Positions 53,992 to 63,418 of a DNA stretch of 64,000 nt are shown piece after piece. Under the pieces are notes generated by a model. The model did no database searches. It was not told where the DNA came from and was given only the letters and a program-made list of their open reading frames with translations. The position numbers and the translations under genes are program-made. This stretch comes from UBA12481 sp942493265 (GTDB lineage: Bacteria; Bacteroidota; Bacteroidia; Bacteroidales; UBA12481), in contig OW818688.1 in assembly GCA_942493265.1 (NCBI GenBank), positions 1,860,001 to 1,924,000 on the forward strand. Direction: 5' to 3'. Position 1 is the stretch's first letter; each line of letters starts with the position of its first letter.

Positions 53992-56643
53992 CTATGTTTG
54001 CCTGTATCCTTTCTTAATTTCTCCGGTGTTCCCTGATTTTAGGATGCTGTAATACCTGTTGATTAAATTGGTTTTTACTGATTCGAGTTCTTTTAACAAT
54101 CTTTCGTTCCTGAGTGATTTCGTCAATTCCCTGTAATTATTATCTATCTGATTAATAAACAATTCTGCTGCTGTTTTTTGTTCATTGGATACTTCCTTAA
54201 CCGGCGCTTCTTTTGGAATTTCCTTTGCGTTTCTTATTTCCGAAGCGACAGATTCCAGCTTGAAGTAACTATCGTTAAACTGAAGCAGTTTCATGGCATT
54301 TTCTTTTCCGAAGAGCCAAACCAATGTTTTATATAAGGAAAAATCAGGATCATAGGCGTTGTTATTCCAGGCAAAGTCGGCGAAGGTTGGATATTTTATC
54401 TTGTACAATTCCGAAAAACCTCCGCCGTTACTATAAATATCCGTGTCCATGTATTGGTAGAAATCTTTCGGAACAAAAATATCGTACGGCTCGAATAAAC
54501 AACACATAACCGCTTTGCCCGGATACAAAGCCGGATAGCCTCCGTATTTGGCCAAAGATTCCCGCGCATAAGGAGTATTATCCCAAAGCATCGGTTTCCT
54601 CCCTGCAAGATCTGTGTATCTTCTGATGTCTGCCATATCGTATGATAAGGAACGAACTGTGTTTCCTGTCCAGATTATAGCCAGATCTTTGGGACAGTGG
54701 GCAGTAAAGTCCCTGAAAAATGCTTCCGCACTGCCCATTCCGTAATCAATGAATTCGTTCAGATAGGGAGCCGGGACAAATTCAAAACGAACATCTTTTC
54801 CGTATTTTTCATTCAAGGTGTTCATCATTTCCGATTGAGCGGCGGCAATATTCGTATATGCAGCTTTATCCTTATTAGTGAAAAGTGTGTATTGCCCGCG
54901 GGTTGTCCCTGCGTGGGGCACATGATCGTCGGCACAAATCATTACGGTTTTCGAGCCATTTTTTACGGCTAAATCAATTAAATTGGTGATTTTCCTGATA
55001 TCATCAGGATTACCATGTGAGAAGATATTTCGCAAAGAATCCGATAACTTTCCTTCTTCAAATTCCATGGGGAGATGAAAATAGGGGTTGATCATGATAC
55101 CGGTATTTATTGTCCCGATACTGTTGCAAATCTTACCGGCTCCTTCGAATAATTTATTGTAATACTCTCCCGGTTCCCACCATTTTCGACCCAGGTGGGC
55201 ATAGTTGTTATACACTTTGTTTAGTTTGAAAAATGCATAATAGTGGATCAGGTCAAAGTCCATCTGCATATTATTCAGCACCTCATTATGCTTGTTCAGT
55301 CGCTGCTCATCGGCCTGGGTATTGGCTATCTCTGAAGCAGGGATATTCGGATAATTGTTAAACAAATACGAACGTCCTTTAAAATCGGGAAAATCGACGA
55401 TGTCCGCATGATGATAGATTCCCGTTTCTTTATCATAAAGCTGAACCAGTGTAGCAGCGGCCATAAAGCTTCCCCTGGCAGTATTGCCGGCCAGAAAAAT
55501 TTTGTCAGCTATTTTTTTGATCAGATACCCTTCATCTTCCTGCGCTATTTCGCTTAAATCAATATTTGAGCCATTTTCCTGAAATAATTTACTTTTCCCG
55601 ATAATAAATACAGTTTGGTTTTTATTTGGTTTAAATGTTGAGGCATTCACAATTTGGGTTTTGTCCCCAAAGTATCTTTTAAGTAGTTCAGCCGCTGATA
55701 ATTCTGAATTTTCCGGAGCGTCGGGAATTACAATTACCGCCTTCCTGGCTTTCAGGTTGATCGGAGTACTTTCTGAAACTTTCTTTGGAGTCGGAATTAT
55801 TAAATCAGTTTTTTTCAAATCTTTTTCAAAGTAGGGCTTTATCCTTTCCAGCGGCGTGAAATTCCAGCGGGAATAATGAAAATCAATATTGTCAATATAC
55901 ATGGTTCCCCGGCCGAGCAATCCCAGTGATATTCTGACATATTTACAGCCATCCGGCAGATCTCCTTCCGAGAAAGGAAAATTGTATGTTCTGCCATTTA
56001 CCAGTCCCCAATCGAATTTGTCGATAAAGTAAAAATTTGAAAAGGCAAAGCCCTTGAAGCTGTTGTCCACTTCTTTGCCGTAGAAGTCATAATAAATGCC
56101 CGGCGACATTTCTCTTTTGTTTTGATCAAAAAATGTAAGCCGGACGTCAATGTCTTTCGAGAGTTTGGAGTTGGATCGCTGAACCGCGGCGAAAATTCTT
56201 TCCAGCCTGGTTTCAAAGGTAAAGTTATAGTTGCCGGGTATTACTTCTATAAAGTCGCTGATCACTCCGTCAGGTTTATTGTCTATTTCTTTTCCGTCTT
56301 TAAATTCTCTGTGAATTTTTACTGCATGTTTCCCTGTGGCGACATCCTTTTGTGTATAGGGCTTATAATCAGCATTAACCCATTCAGCGTTTTCTCCAAC
56401 TATTTGCCAACCATCAAGTTTGAATCTATTTAAAAGGGGAACTTTCCCTTCCGCTATCATTATTTCTCCCTTTTCAAAAGACGGATTACCCACCAAATTT
56501 CCTTTCTCATATTCAGAGATTCTCACTTCATAAGGAACACTCAGCGTTTTCATGCTCGACCATCCTTCACGTGATATTTTTTGGGGAAAAACATTTCCTG
56601 ATGCGAAAGGAAGCAGAAACCCAATCAGAAAGAGATTTTTCAT
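53992..56643 (-). CDS. GH84-like beta-N-acetylhexosaminidase, exported
   Basis: The 883-residue protein has a signal peptide, a beta-sandwich (about 45-260, ending in MYIDNIDFHYSRW), a GH20b-type N-terminal hexosaminidase domain (about 280-405, IIPTPKKVS...GYLIKKIADKIFLAGNTARG) and a TIM-barrel-like part. The pair Asp572-Asp573 in MICADDHVP, IIWTGNTVRS and MLWDNTPYA recall the catalytic acid pair and substrate loops of GH84 (O-GlcNAcase/NagJ) enzymes. The usual GFYG motif at the barrel start is replaced by GRSYLFNNYP, so it may belong to a divergent subgroup. A C-terminal helical region follows (about 790-870). It would remove N-acetylhexosamine from glycoproteins or mucin-like glycans. Confidence 0.65.
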   Translation of the reverse strand: MKNLFLIGFLLPFASGNVFPQKISREGWSSMKTLSVPYEVRISEYEKGNLVGNPSFEKGEIMIAEGKVPLLNRFKLDGWQIVGENAEWVNADYKPYTQKDVATGKHAVKIHREFKDGKEIDNKPDGVISDFIEVIPGNYNFTFETRLERIFAAVQRSNSKLSKDIDVRLTFFDQNKREMSPGIYYDFYGKEVDNSFKGFAFSNFYFIDKFDWGLVNGRTYNFPFSEGDLPDGCKYVRISLGLLGRGTMYIDNIDFHYSRWNFTPLERIKPYFEKDLKKTDLIIPTPKKVSESTPINLKARKAVIVIPDAPENSELSAAELLKRYFGDKTQIVNASTFKPNKNQTVFIIGKSKLFQENGSNIDLSEIAQEDEGYLIKKIADKIFLAGNTARGSFMAAATLVQLYDKETGIYHHADIVDFPDFKGRSYLFNNYPNIPASEIANTQADEQRLNKHNEVLNNMQMDFDLIHYYAFFKLNKVYNNYAHLGRKWWEPGEYYNKLFEGAGKICNSIGTINTGIMINPYFHLPMEFEEGKLSDSLRNIFSHGNPDDIRKITNLIDLAVKNGSKTVMICADDHVPHAGTTRGQYTLFTNKDKAAYTNIAAAQSEMMNTLNEKYGKDVRFEFVPAPYLNEFIDYGMGSAEAFFRDFTAHCPKDLAIIWTGNTVRSLSYDMADIRRYTDLAGRKPMLWDNTPYARESLAKYGGYPALYPGKAVMCCLFEPYDIFVPKDFYQYMDTDIYSNGGGFSELYKIKYPTFADFAWNNNAYDPDFSLYKTLVWLFGKENAMKLLQFNDSYFKLESVASEIRNAKEIPKEAPVKEVSNEQKTAAELFINQIDNNYRELTKSLRNERLLKELESVKTNLINRYYSILKSGNTGEIKKGYRQT

Positions 56644-56767
56644 TTTGGAAAAGTATTTGTTTTAAAACTGTCCTTCATGCCATAAGCGACCAGAAATTTA
56701 TACCGGTCAGGTAAAATTAGCAGTTTAGTTTTATATTGGGTTCCTTGCCTTCATCAGAAAGTTCCGG

Positions 56768-59536
56768 TCATGCCGGCAGCGGAAACAATATTTGACTGGT
56801 TACTACCAGGGCTTCTTTAACAGTCAGCTTTCTTCCATCTGACGTTGCTTGTTGTATCTCAGTTTCAGACAATTCATTTTTGGCTTTTTCAAGATACTTC
56901 TTGTCCTGAAAATCCCCGGAATACATATTTACGATTCCTTCCTGTTCGATGAACCGATCGGCAGCGGCACCAATCATGATGGCACGTGCCGGGCGGTTTT
57001 CAGCTGATTCGAGAGCGGCCAGACCGATCAGCCCATAGCCTATGCCCCTCACACTTCCGACTTCCTGGTATGCCTGAATGGCATTGAAGAAGTGGTTTCT
57101 GGCTGCATGGGTGTTTCCCATGGCCAGGTAGGTCCATGCCATCTCCCCATGTATGCGTGCCTCTTCGGGCCGGTCTCCGACTGCCTCAAAGGAGGCCAGC
57201 GATTCCTGATAATAGCAGATCGCTTCATCTTTGTTTTCCTTTATAGATGCCAGCTGGGCCAATCCCCCCAGGTTAACCCCTGCTCCTTCGTAGTCACCGA
57301 TTTTTCTCTGTATCAGCAGTGCCTCACCAAGCAGGGCTTTTGCGATCCCGAAATTTCCTTTGATGGCGTTTACGATCCCGATCATGGTAAGGTTGAACGC
57401 GTACGACCATTGATTTCCCAGTATCTTAGTCATTTCCAGCCCCTTGTTCAGGTATTCTTCGGCCAATACCAGGTCAACTTCCAGATAATAGAATCCGATT
57501 GCCCAGGTGCTGAAGGCGGCTTCAAACTCCGCATTCAGCAGGATCGCCATCTCCCGCGCAGCCTGAGCCTGCTCAACTGATTTTTGGGTATTGCCGAGGG
57601 TTGAGGTGGCCACACTGAGAGTGATGAGTGCCCTACATTTGCCTAAACTGGTTTCCGGACCGGAGGTGTAACCCAATAATTCAGTGATATGGGCTACCGC
57701 GCTGATGTGCTTACCCCGGATATGCCAGTACAAGCAACACTCCCCGCACAGGCGGAGTGCAAGTTCAGTGGCGTCCTGATCACCGTTTTTGCCACAAGCC
57801 ATCAGGTAATCGAGTGCCGACCGGATGTTGGCGTCCTCGAGAGCACCCTGTTTCATTCTCTTCAGTTGGCCGACACCCTGTGTTCCGAGGTTAATCAGGT
57901 GGGCAACAGCTGTATAAAATGTTGCATGCCGGAGCCTGGTTTCATCGCTTTCACGACCGGCAGCCAGCTGCTCCAGTGCAAAATCCCTGATGGTCTGCAG
58001 CATACCGAACCGTTCACCGTTATCGATATTCTGAACCAGGCCCTTATCGACCAGCGATTCCAGTTCATCGAGTGCCGCAAAGGCCGACAGGCTGTTGGCA
58101 TACCCAACGACTTCAACACCCTCAAGTGTGAATCCGCCTTCAAAGACCGACAGCCTGCGGAAGAGTTGTTTTTCCGGTTCCGTCAGCAGATTGTAGCTCC
58201 AGCTGATGGTTGCCCGCAAAGTCTGGTGACGCTCGGGCATGTCCTTTGTTCCTGTGGTCAGGAGGTCGAGGGCATGCTCAAGCCTGTTGAGGAGTGCCTC
58301 CGGCGTTAGCATGCGAATGCGTGCTGCGGCCAGTTCGAGTGCCAGCGGAAGCCCGTCGAGACGGCTGCAGATTTTTCTTATGTGTGCTGCGTTTTCCTCG
58401 GTGACTTCAAATCCTGACCTTGCCTGTTCCGCCCTCTGTGAAAATAGGGCAATGCCGGTATAGTTATTCAGTTCATCGACCGTCAGAACCCGCTCATCCA
58501 CAGGAAGGGCGAGCGGATGCAATGAGTATTCCCGTTCAGCTTTTATTTTCAGCGGGGTGCGGCTGGTGGTGAGGATCTTCAGGTTGGGGCACCGGGAGGA
58601 TAATTCGACGATCTCGGAGGCTGCAGATATCACTTGCTCCAGGTTGTCGAGCACCAGCAGCGCTTTTTTATCCGCGATCAAAGCCGCCACGCCATCGATG
58701 AATTTCCTCCCTTCCGCCTGCTTCACATCGAGGACCGTGGCCAGGGTATGCATGACTTCAGACGACTCGGTAAGGGTGGCCATCGAAACAAAGGCGATTC
58801 CGTCGGCGAACTGCGGACCCGACAGGCGGCAGATTTCCAGCGAGAGCCTGGTTTTTCCCATCCCGCCCGGCCCTGTAATAGTCACCACTTTTGTGCAGTT
58901 GATCAGGCCGATCAGCTCAGACAACTCTTTTTCCCTTCCCAGAACCGGATTTTCCGGACTGGGGAAATTGAACCCCAGACTGGAAGTTTTTTCACCTTTT
59001 CCCTGCAGAAAAGCAGGATCGGGAACGGCCAATCCGGAACTGGAAAGGGCATAAATCCCGAATGGCCGGTCAACATTTTTCAGATTAAAGCTGCCGAGAT
59101 CCACAAACCCCAGATCAGGCTGGTTTTTAATCTGATCGTATACCGTGTCGGAAACCATGATGCCGCCCGGAATGGAGAACGATTCAATCCTGGAAGCCAG
59201 GTTAACCGCATCGCCGATGATCCCGTTGGGTTCGATCACAATATTCCCCACGTGGATGCCGATCCGCAGCGGCACCTCAACGGGGGTGCGAAGATCCTTC
59301 TGGATATCGATCGCACATTGCACCGCATCCACGGAATTGGTAAAAATGCTCAGAGTGCCGTCGCCCCAGTACTGGATGATTTCCCCCCGGTACAGCCGGT
59401 GATACTTTTGAAAAACTTCCTTATGTCTGGCCCTTTTCATGAGGCCTTGTTTTTCATCCTTCTGCATGAGTTCTGTGAATCCGACGATATCGGTAAACAT
59501 GACCGCTGCCAATCTCCGGGTTAATTCTGTTTTCAT
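56768..59536 (-). CDS. Class III nucleotide cyclase fused to AAA/NB-ARC ATPase and TPR domains
   Basis: The 922-residue protein is read from the ATG at 59536 (MKTELTRRLAAVMFTDIVGF). The cyclase domain (about 5-165) has both metal Asp residues (Asp16 in FTDIVGF, Asp59 in YWGDG) and the catalytic Asn112 and Arg116 in VNLASR, so it is probably active. An ATPase domain follows (Walker A TGPGGMGKTR about 221-230; Walker B KALLVLDNLEQV). The last 350 residues are TPR-like helices. Proteins of this plan are soluble signal integrators in many bacteria. No partner gene is adjacent. A 287-bp gap without genes separates it from the DsrE genes. Confidence 0.9.
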   Translation of the reverse strand: MKTELTRRLAAVMFTDIVGFTELMQKDEKQGLMKRARHKEVFQKYHRLYRGEIIQYWGDGTLSIFTNSVDAVQCAIDIQKDLRTPVEVPLRIGIHVGNIVIEPNGIIGDAVNLASRIESFSIPGGIMVSDTVYDQIKNQPDLGFVDLGSFNLKNVDRPFGIYALSSSGLAVPDPAFLQGKGEKTSSLGFNFPSPENPVLGREKELSELIGLINCTKVVTITGPGGMGKTRLSLEICRLSGPQFADGIAFVSMATLTESSEVMHTLATVLDVKQAEGRKFIDGVAALIADKKALLVLDNLEQVISAASEIVELSSRCPNLKILTTSRTPLKIKAEREYSLHPLALPVDERVLTVDELNNYTGIALFSQRAEQARSGFEVTEENAAHIRKICSRLDGLPLALELAAARIRMLTPEALLNRLEHALDLLTTGTKDMPERHQTLRATISWSYNLLTEPEKQLFRRLSVFEGGFTLEGVEVVGYANSLSAFAALDELESLVDKGLVQNIDNGERFGMLQTIRDFALEQLAAGRESDETRLRHATFYTAVAHLINLGTQGVGQLKRMKQGALEDANIRSALDYLMACGKNGDQDATELALRLCGECCLYWHIRGKHISAVAHITELLGYTSGPETSLGKCRALITLSVATSTLGNTQKSVEQAQAAREMAILLNAEFEAAFSTWAIGFYYLEVDLVLAEEYLNKGLEMTKILGNQWSYAFNLTMIGIVNAIKGNFGIAKALLGEALLIQRKIGDYEGAGVNLGGLAQLASIKENKDEAICYYQESLASFEAVGDRPEEARIHGEMAWTYLAMGNTHAARNHFFNAIQAYQEVGSVRGIGYGLIGLAALESAENRPARAIMIGAAADRFIEQEGIVNMYSGDFQDKKYLEKAKNELSETEIQQATSDGRKLTVKEALVVTSQILFPLPA

Positions 59537-59823
59537 TTTTAACAGTTTATTTTTGAACAGGTTGGACTTCAATAGTAATATGAACAACGGATCAGTGGAA
59601 AAGTTGATCCGTAAGCCCTTGCCGGCGAAGGTGGTTTTTTCGTTATCCAGGACCCCGGCGGGTCCGGCGTGAAATACTATAGATAGTGAAGGTTGGCAAA
59701 AAATATTTAGTTATCCAATCATAAATGCTGTTTTTATATTAAGTTTTCCAACATAATCAGGCCGGAGGTGGGCAAATCTTACGCTAATCGCCTCGTTTAT
59801 TTGCCAGCGTCGACATCATCCGG

Positions 59824-60180
59824 CTAGAAAGTTAACACTTTGTCACTTTCCACTGTCCACAAGGTAAATTGGCTCATTTTGCTTAATTCGGTTCCTTCGA
59901 TCAGTGGAATTGATTTCAGTCCACGTGCATCTGCGCAACTTCCGCACAGTTTTACTATTCCACCTTTTTGAATGATGGATTTCAGCATTCGCTCGATATT
60001 GTAAAATCCCTGAGGTGTATTCTGGTTGGGGATTGCGCAGGTGACAGCATCAGCCATCAGGAATATCCGGACCTCTATATGCGGATGTTCTTTCTGGAGC
60101 TGCATGGCCAGCCGCATTGCGTTATAGGCTTTTTCAGTTCCGTAAGGGGCGTCATTCACCAGGATTAAAATACTATCCAT
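59824..60180 (-). CDS. Cytosolic DsrE/F-like protein with CGSC motif
   Basis: The 118-residue protein is read from the ATG at 60180 (MDSILILVNDAPYGTEKAYN). It has the DsrE fold (ILILVNDA, QKEHPHIEVRIFLMADAV) and, in place of the single DsrE Cys, a CGSC pair in KLCGSCADARG. DsrE-type proteins carry persulfides in sulfur relay. It is the last gene of an arsR-dsrE-dsrE unit; the gap to the second gene is 11 bp. Confidence 0.85.
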   Translation of the reverse strand: MDSILILVNDAPYGTEKAYNAMRLAMQLQKEHPHIEVRIFLMADAVTCAIPNQNTPQGFYNIERMLKSIIQKGGIVKLCGSCADARGLKSIPLIEGTELSKMSQFTLWTVESDKVLTF

Positions 60181-60191
60181 GATCTTTAGAA

Positions 60192-60608
60192 TTAAAAGGT
60201 TAACAGGATTTTGTTTTTTCTTACAATCGCATATAAATCGCCCATTGATGACATAGTGCAAACCTGTGGATTCATATTATTTCTGCTCCGCAGACAGGTA
60301 CCACATCCTTGAATGATCCCCCCTGAATTCAAGAAAATTTCTGTTTGTTTTTTAATGTCCTCATCGGTCTTTGCCAATGAATCCACTACTACTCCTTTCC
60401 CTAACAGGAATATTTCAACGGTGTCGCCGGCATTGACAGCGAAATTTGCAAGTCTTAATGCATTCCAAACGGTTTCAACATCCTGGGAGTATATCACCAT
60501 GCCGATACTGGTTGGGGCTGGTTTTTTGGTGCCGTCTGATCCTGATTGCGAAAACGCCATGGTCCCAAAGCCCACCAACAGGGCCATGATAAAGAGTGTT
60601 TTTTTCAT
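60192..60608 (-). CDS. Exported DsrE/F-like protein with CGTC motif
   Basis: The 138-residue protein has a signal peptide (FGTMAFSQ) and the same fold as its neighbour: IGMVIYSQDVETVWNALRL and a GCGTCLRSRN motif. It is the periplasmic counterpart of the cytosolic DsrE protein encoded next. A broken copy of the gene lies at 62341-62469. The gap to arsR is 10 bp. Confidence 0.85.
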   Translation of the reverse strand: MKKTLFIMALLVGFGTMAFSQSGSDGTKKPAPTSIGMVIYSQDVETVWNALRLANFAVNAGDTVEIFLLGKGVVVDSLAKTDEDIKKQTEIFLNSGGIIQGCGTCLRSRNNMNPQVCTMSSMGDLYAIVRKNKILLTF

Positions 60609-60618
60609 AAGATTGATT

Positions 60619-60939
60619 TTAAAGTTGTTTGATCATTTCGTGTTGCTTGTTGAGGTTGTCAACCAGGATCTCCCGCATCATCCGGCAGGCGATGGCAATC
60701 TTTTCACTGGAAAGCCTATAATGGGCCTTCAGTCCATCCCGCCTTTGAACCAGTAATCCGTTGGAAACCATTAGTGACAGGTGCTGTGAAAGATTTGATT
60801 TTAAAGCCCCGGTTTCGGTTTGTAAATCGATAAAGGACATCTCCTGTTCGCCAATTAGCTCGATGATCTCGATCCGGAGCGGATGGGCCAAAGCCTTGCA
60901 AATATTGGCATGGAGCAGATAGATCGTTTTATCCTTCAT
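60619..60939 (-). CDS. ArsR-family transcriptional regulator
   Basis: The 106-residue protein is a winged helix of the ArsR/SmtB family: ICKALAHPLRIEIIELIGEQ, then ALKSNLSQHLSLMVSNGLLVQRR (recognition helix) and a C-terminal helix. Two Cys, Cys14 and Cys85, could form a thiol switch as in persulfide-sensing ArsR proteins; the classical metal CVC motif is absent. It is the first gene of the operon with the two DsrE genes and presumably represses it. Confidence 0.88.
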   Translation of the reverse strand: MKDKTIYLLHANICKALAHPLRIEIIELIGEQEMSFIDLQTETGALKSNLSQHLSLMVSNGLLVQRRDGLKAHYRLSSEKIAIACRMMREILVDNLNKQHEMIKQL

Positions 60940-60960
60940 GTTTAAAAGTTTAACAGTTTA

Positions 60961-60989
60961 CAAAACTATAAACAAAATTTATACAGCAA
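60961..60989 (-). promoter_or_regulatory. Promoter of the arsR-dsrE-dsrE operon
   Basis: On the minus strand a -7 box TAGTTTTG (60968-60961) is preceded by TTG (60989-60987) at 18 bp. Between the box and the ATG at 60939 lies an AT-rich stretch with repeated GTTTA/TAAAC words, a possible ArsR operator. Confidence 0.55.
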
Positions 60990-61113
60990 TCATTGAATCG
61001 TTGGGTTTCCGTGAAAAAAAACTTGCTTTTTCAGGTGAAAGATATTTCTTAACTTGGTCATGTTAAAGGTCTCAACTAAAGCATATTGAAAAGTGAAAAC
61101 CTGACTATTTAAC

Positions 61114-61374
61114 TTGCTGGCAGGATTAATCCTGACTATTTTGGTTTTGGTGGCATGCCGGCCGCAGGGTTCAAGTGAATCAACTGAAGAAGAAAAAAAA
61201 GCGGTTGCCCATGAAATTGAAACTGTCGTCAAAAATTTTTTGAACGCCGGTACATTTGGTCATCAGACTGAAATTGGATTAAGGGCTAATGTTTTGCCGG
61301 TTCTGTCTGGTACTCTGGCAGCATCCGTGAATCTTCACCACATCATGTTTTTTCCCGACGAATACCGGGGATAA
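61114..61374 (+). pseudogene. Truncated lipoprotein gene
   Basis: The frame begins with a TTG codon and reads LAGLILTILVLVACRPQGSS, a lipoprotein signal with lipobox LVAC, followed by a helix (KKAVAHEIETVVKNFLNAG) like the start of SnoaL/DUF4440-type proteins. It then turns into unrelated sequence and stops at 86 codons. An in-frame stop precedes the TTG. The pattern suggests a gene damaged at both ends. Confidence 0.4.
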
Positions 61375-61478
61375 AATAAACTTTTCTACCCGCCGGTTTG
61401 TTTTAATAGTGACCTGTTTTGAAAGGAGTTAAGTCAATCACACAGGGCCTGAACAATTAAGTTTTTAAATGAAATGCA

Positions 61479-62315
61479 ATGAAAACAAATCAGGGTAATA
61501 TCAACGTGCAAAAGGGGGAGATTCAAAGTAACGGACAGACCCTCTATTGGGAATCTTACGGAGAAGGAAAACCATTAATCCTCATAATGGGAATTGGCTA
61601 TGATTCAACTTTATGGGGACTCCACCAGGTTCCTGCTTTTTCTGAACATTTTAAGACAATTATTTTTGACAACAGGGATGCCGGACGTAGTTCAAACGCC
61701 ACAAAGGCCTATACCATAGCGGATATGGCTGATGATGTTGCCGGGTTAATGGATGGTTTGGGTATCGAAAAAACCCATTTGCTTGGTCTGTCGATGGGCG
61801 GAATGATAGCTCAGGAATTTGCCATCCGCTATCCAAAAAAGTTAGATAAGCTGGTATTAACAGGAACTGCGGCGGCAACTGCACGTTCAAAGTTTGATCC
61901 TATTTCAATCTGGAGCTACGTTAAAACTAAAGATGCCGGCGGGTTTATGTTTGCAGCTCAACAGTTTATCTGGCTGTTCTCCGAAAGTTTCAATAGAAAT
62001 CACGAGGCTGTAGATCAAACGCTCCGGATGCTTGGAGGTAACCCATATCCTGTTACAGCCGAAGCGTACCAACGGCAGGCCGAAGCCTATTTAAAACACG
62101 ATACTTTAGATCGCCTTAATCAGGTGACCGCACCAACAATAGTAATTTCAGGTGAACAGGATCGCCTGACCCCGCCTTGGATCTGTAAAGAAGTGGCTGA
62201 TGCCATTCCAAATGCAAAATTCACCATGATTAAGGGTGAAGGATCGTCACACGTTTTACCTTTAGAGCGACCCAACGATTTTAACCAGGCTGTATTATCA
62301 TTTTTGGAGGAATAG
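61479..62315 (+). CDS. Alpha/beta hydrolase
   Basis: The 278-residue soluble protein has the alpha/beta-hydrolase motifs: LILIMGIGYDSTLW (oxyanion region), FDNRDAGRSS, the nucleophile elbow GLSMGG (Ser105), the acid in ISGEQDRLTPP and the His in GEGSSHVLPLERP. The pattern is that of the 3-oxoadipate enol-lactonase/haloperoxidase-like group, but the substrate is unknown. No signal peptide; cytosolic. Confidence 0.9.
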   Translation: MKTNQGNINVQKGEIQSNGQTLYWESYGEGKPLILIMGIGYDSTLWGLHQVPAFSEHFKTIIFDNRDAGRSSNATKAYTIADMADDVAGLMDGLGIEKTHLLGLSMGGMIAQEFAIRYPKKLDKLVLTGTAAATARSKFDPISIWSYVKTKDAGGFMFAAQQFIWLFSESFNRNHEAVDQTLRMLGGNPYPVTAEAYQRQAEAYLKHDTLDRLNQVTAPTIVISGEQDRLTPPWICKEVADAIPNAKFTMIKGEGSSHVLPLERPNDFNQAVLSFLEE

Positions 62316-62340
62316 TGTGGCCGCGAAGATTATAAATAAA

Positions 62341-62469
62341 TCAGGTTAAGGTTCGCATGATTTTGTTTTTTCTTACCATCCCGATACTGGTTGGGGCTGG
62401 CTTTTTTGTGTTATCTTTTCCTGATTGGGGAAATGCCATGATCACCATGCCCACCAACAGGGCGGTCAT
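62341..62469 (-). pseudogene. Internally deleted copy of the exported DsrE gene
   Basis: The minus strand reads MTALLVGMVIMAFPQSGKD and KKPAPTSIGMV, closely matching the N-terminus of the DsrE protein at 60192-60608, and then jumps directly to RKNKI, which matches the C-terminus of that protein. DNA similarity covers both ends, including the bases after the stop (TTTTGTTTTTTCTTAC). About 90 central residues with the CGTC motif are missing. Confidence 0.75.
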
Positions 62470-62613
62470 GTTTATAAGTCTAGAAGTCTACAATACTTTA
62501 AACAATGTTAAACCAGCAATCAAACACTCGTTGTTTTTATTTTAACAGTTAATTTTTATTTTATACCTTAGTGTATATCTTCTGATTAATAATGGCTTAA
62601 CCCCGATTGTGTC

Positions 62614-63327
62614 ATGAAAAAATTAATCTTATTGGCCGAGGTCGTTGTCCTGCTCATCCTTGCCGGCTGCAAGAAGGACGACCCCGGAGGAGTCCAGTCC
62701 GGATTGGAACCTGACGGATACTTTTATTGTGATGACAGGAATTATGGTTACAAAGTTTATGGTACCCAAACCTGGATGACCGACAACGTGGCTTATCTGC
62801 CTTCCGTGGTTCCGCCATCGACCAGCTCGGAAACCATACCCTACTACTACGTATATGGGTATGAAGGTACCAACCCCATCGCGGCCAAGGCAACTGAGAA
62901 TTATAAAAAATACGGCGTTCTGTACAACTGGGCGGCCGCGAAAAAAAATGCCTGTCCCCCTGGTTGGCATCTGCCTTCGGATGACGAATGGAAAACACTC
63001 GAGAAATTTTTAGGCATGAGTGCATCCGAGGCCGATTCAGTAGGAGCCAGGTTCTCTGGTTCTGTTGGTTATCATATGAAATCCACCACGGATTGGTATG
63101 ACTCAGGCAACGGAGATAATTCCAGTGGATTCAAGGTTCTTCCCGGAGGCATGTGTACCATTCAAACCTCCTCCAACCAAAACCACCTCGCCTACTTCTG
63201 GACGTTTACTTCGTGGGATGTTTATATGGCCCTGGAGCGGAGTCTTATCTATTTGGACAATTATGTAGCCCGGATGCCTGTCTCAAAATCTTTTGGTCTT
63301 TCCGTCCGCTGCGTGAAGGACCTGTAA
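62614..63327 (+). CDS. FISUMP-domain lipoprotein
   Basis: The 237-residue protein has a lipoprotein signal (LILAGC) and the Fibrobacter-type paralogous domain pattern: GTQTWMTDNVAYLP, YGVLYNWAAAKKNACPPGWHLPSDDEWKTLE, GFKVLPGG, and a C-terminal SFGLSVRCVKDL. Proteins with this domain are numerous surface lipoproteins of unknown function. It is followed after 91 bp by another lipoprotein gene on the same strand. Confidence 0.88.
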   Translation: MKKLILLAEVVVLLILAGCKKDDPGGVQSGLEPDGYFYCDDRNYGYKVYGTQTWMTDNVAYLPSVVPPSTSSETIPYYYVYGYEGTNPIAAKATENYKKYGVLYNWAAAKKNACPPGWHLPSDDEWKTLEKFLGMSASEADSVGARFSGSVGYHMKSTTDWYDSGNGDNSSGFKVLPGGMCTIQTSSNQNHLAYFWTFTSWDVYMALERSLIYLDNYVARMPVSKSFGLSVRCVKDL

Positions 63328-63418
63328 CCGGATTGGAAACCGGGATATGCCTGGAGCAGCCGGTTCTTATTGCGTTGATATGGGTTTTGTGTCAAGGATT
63401 TATAGTAATATAATCAAG

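Noticed and set aside
58634..59524. 296-codon plus-strand frame over the cyclase-ATPase gene
   Set aside because: Antisense to conserved cyclase and Walker motifs; no recognisable protein.
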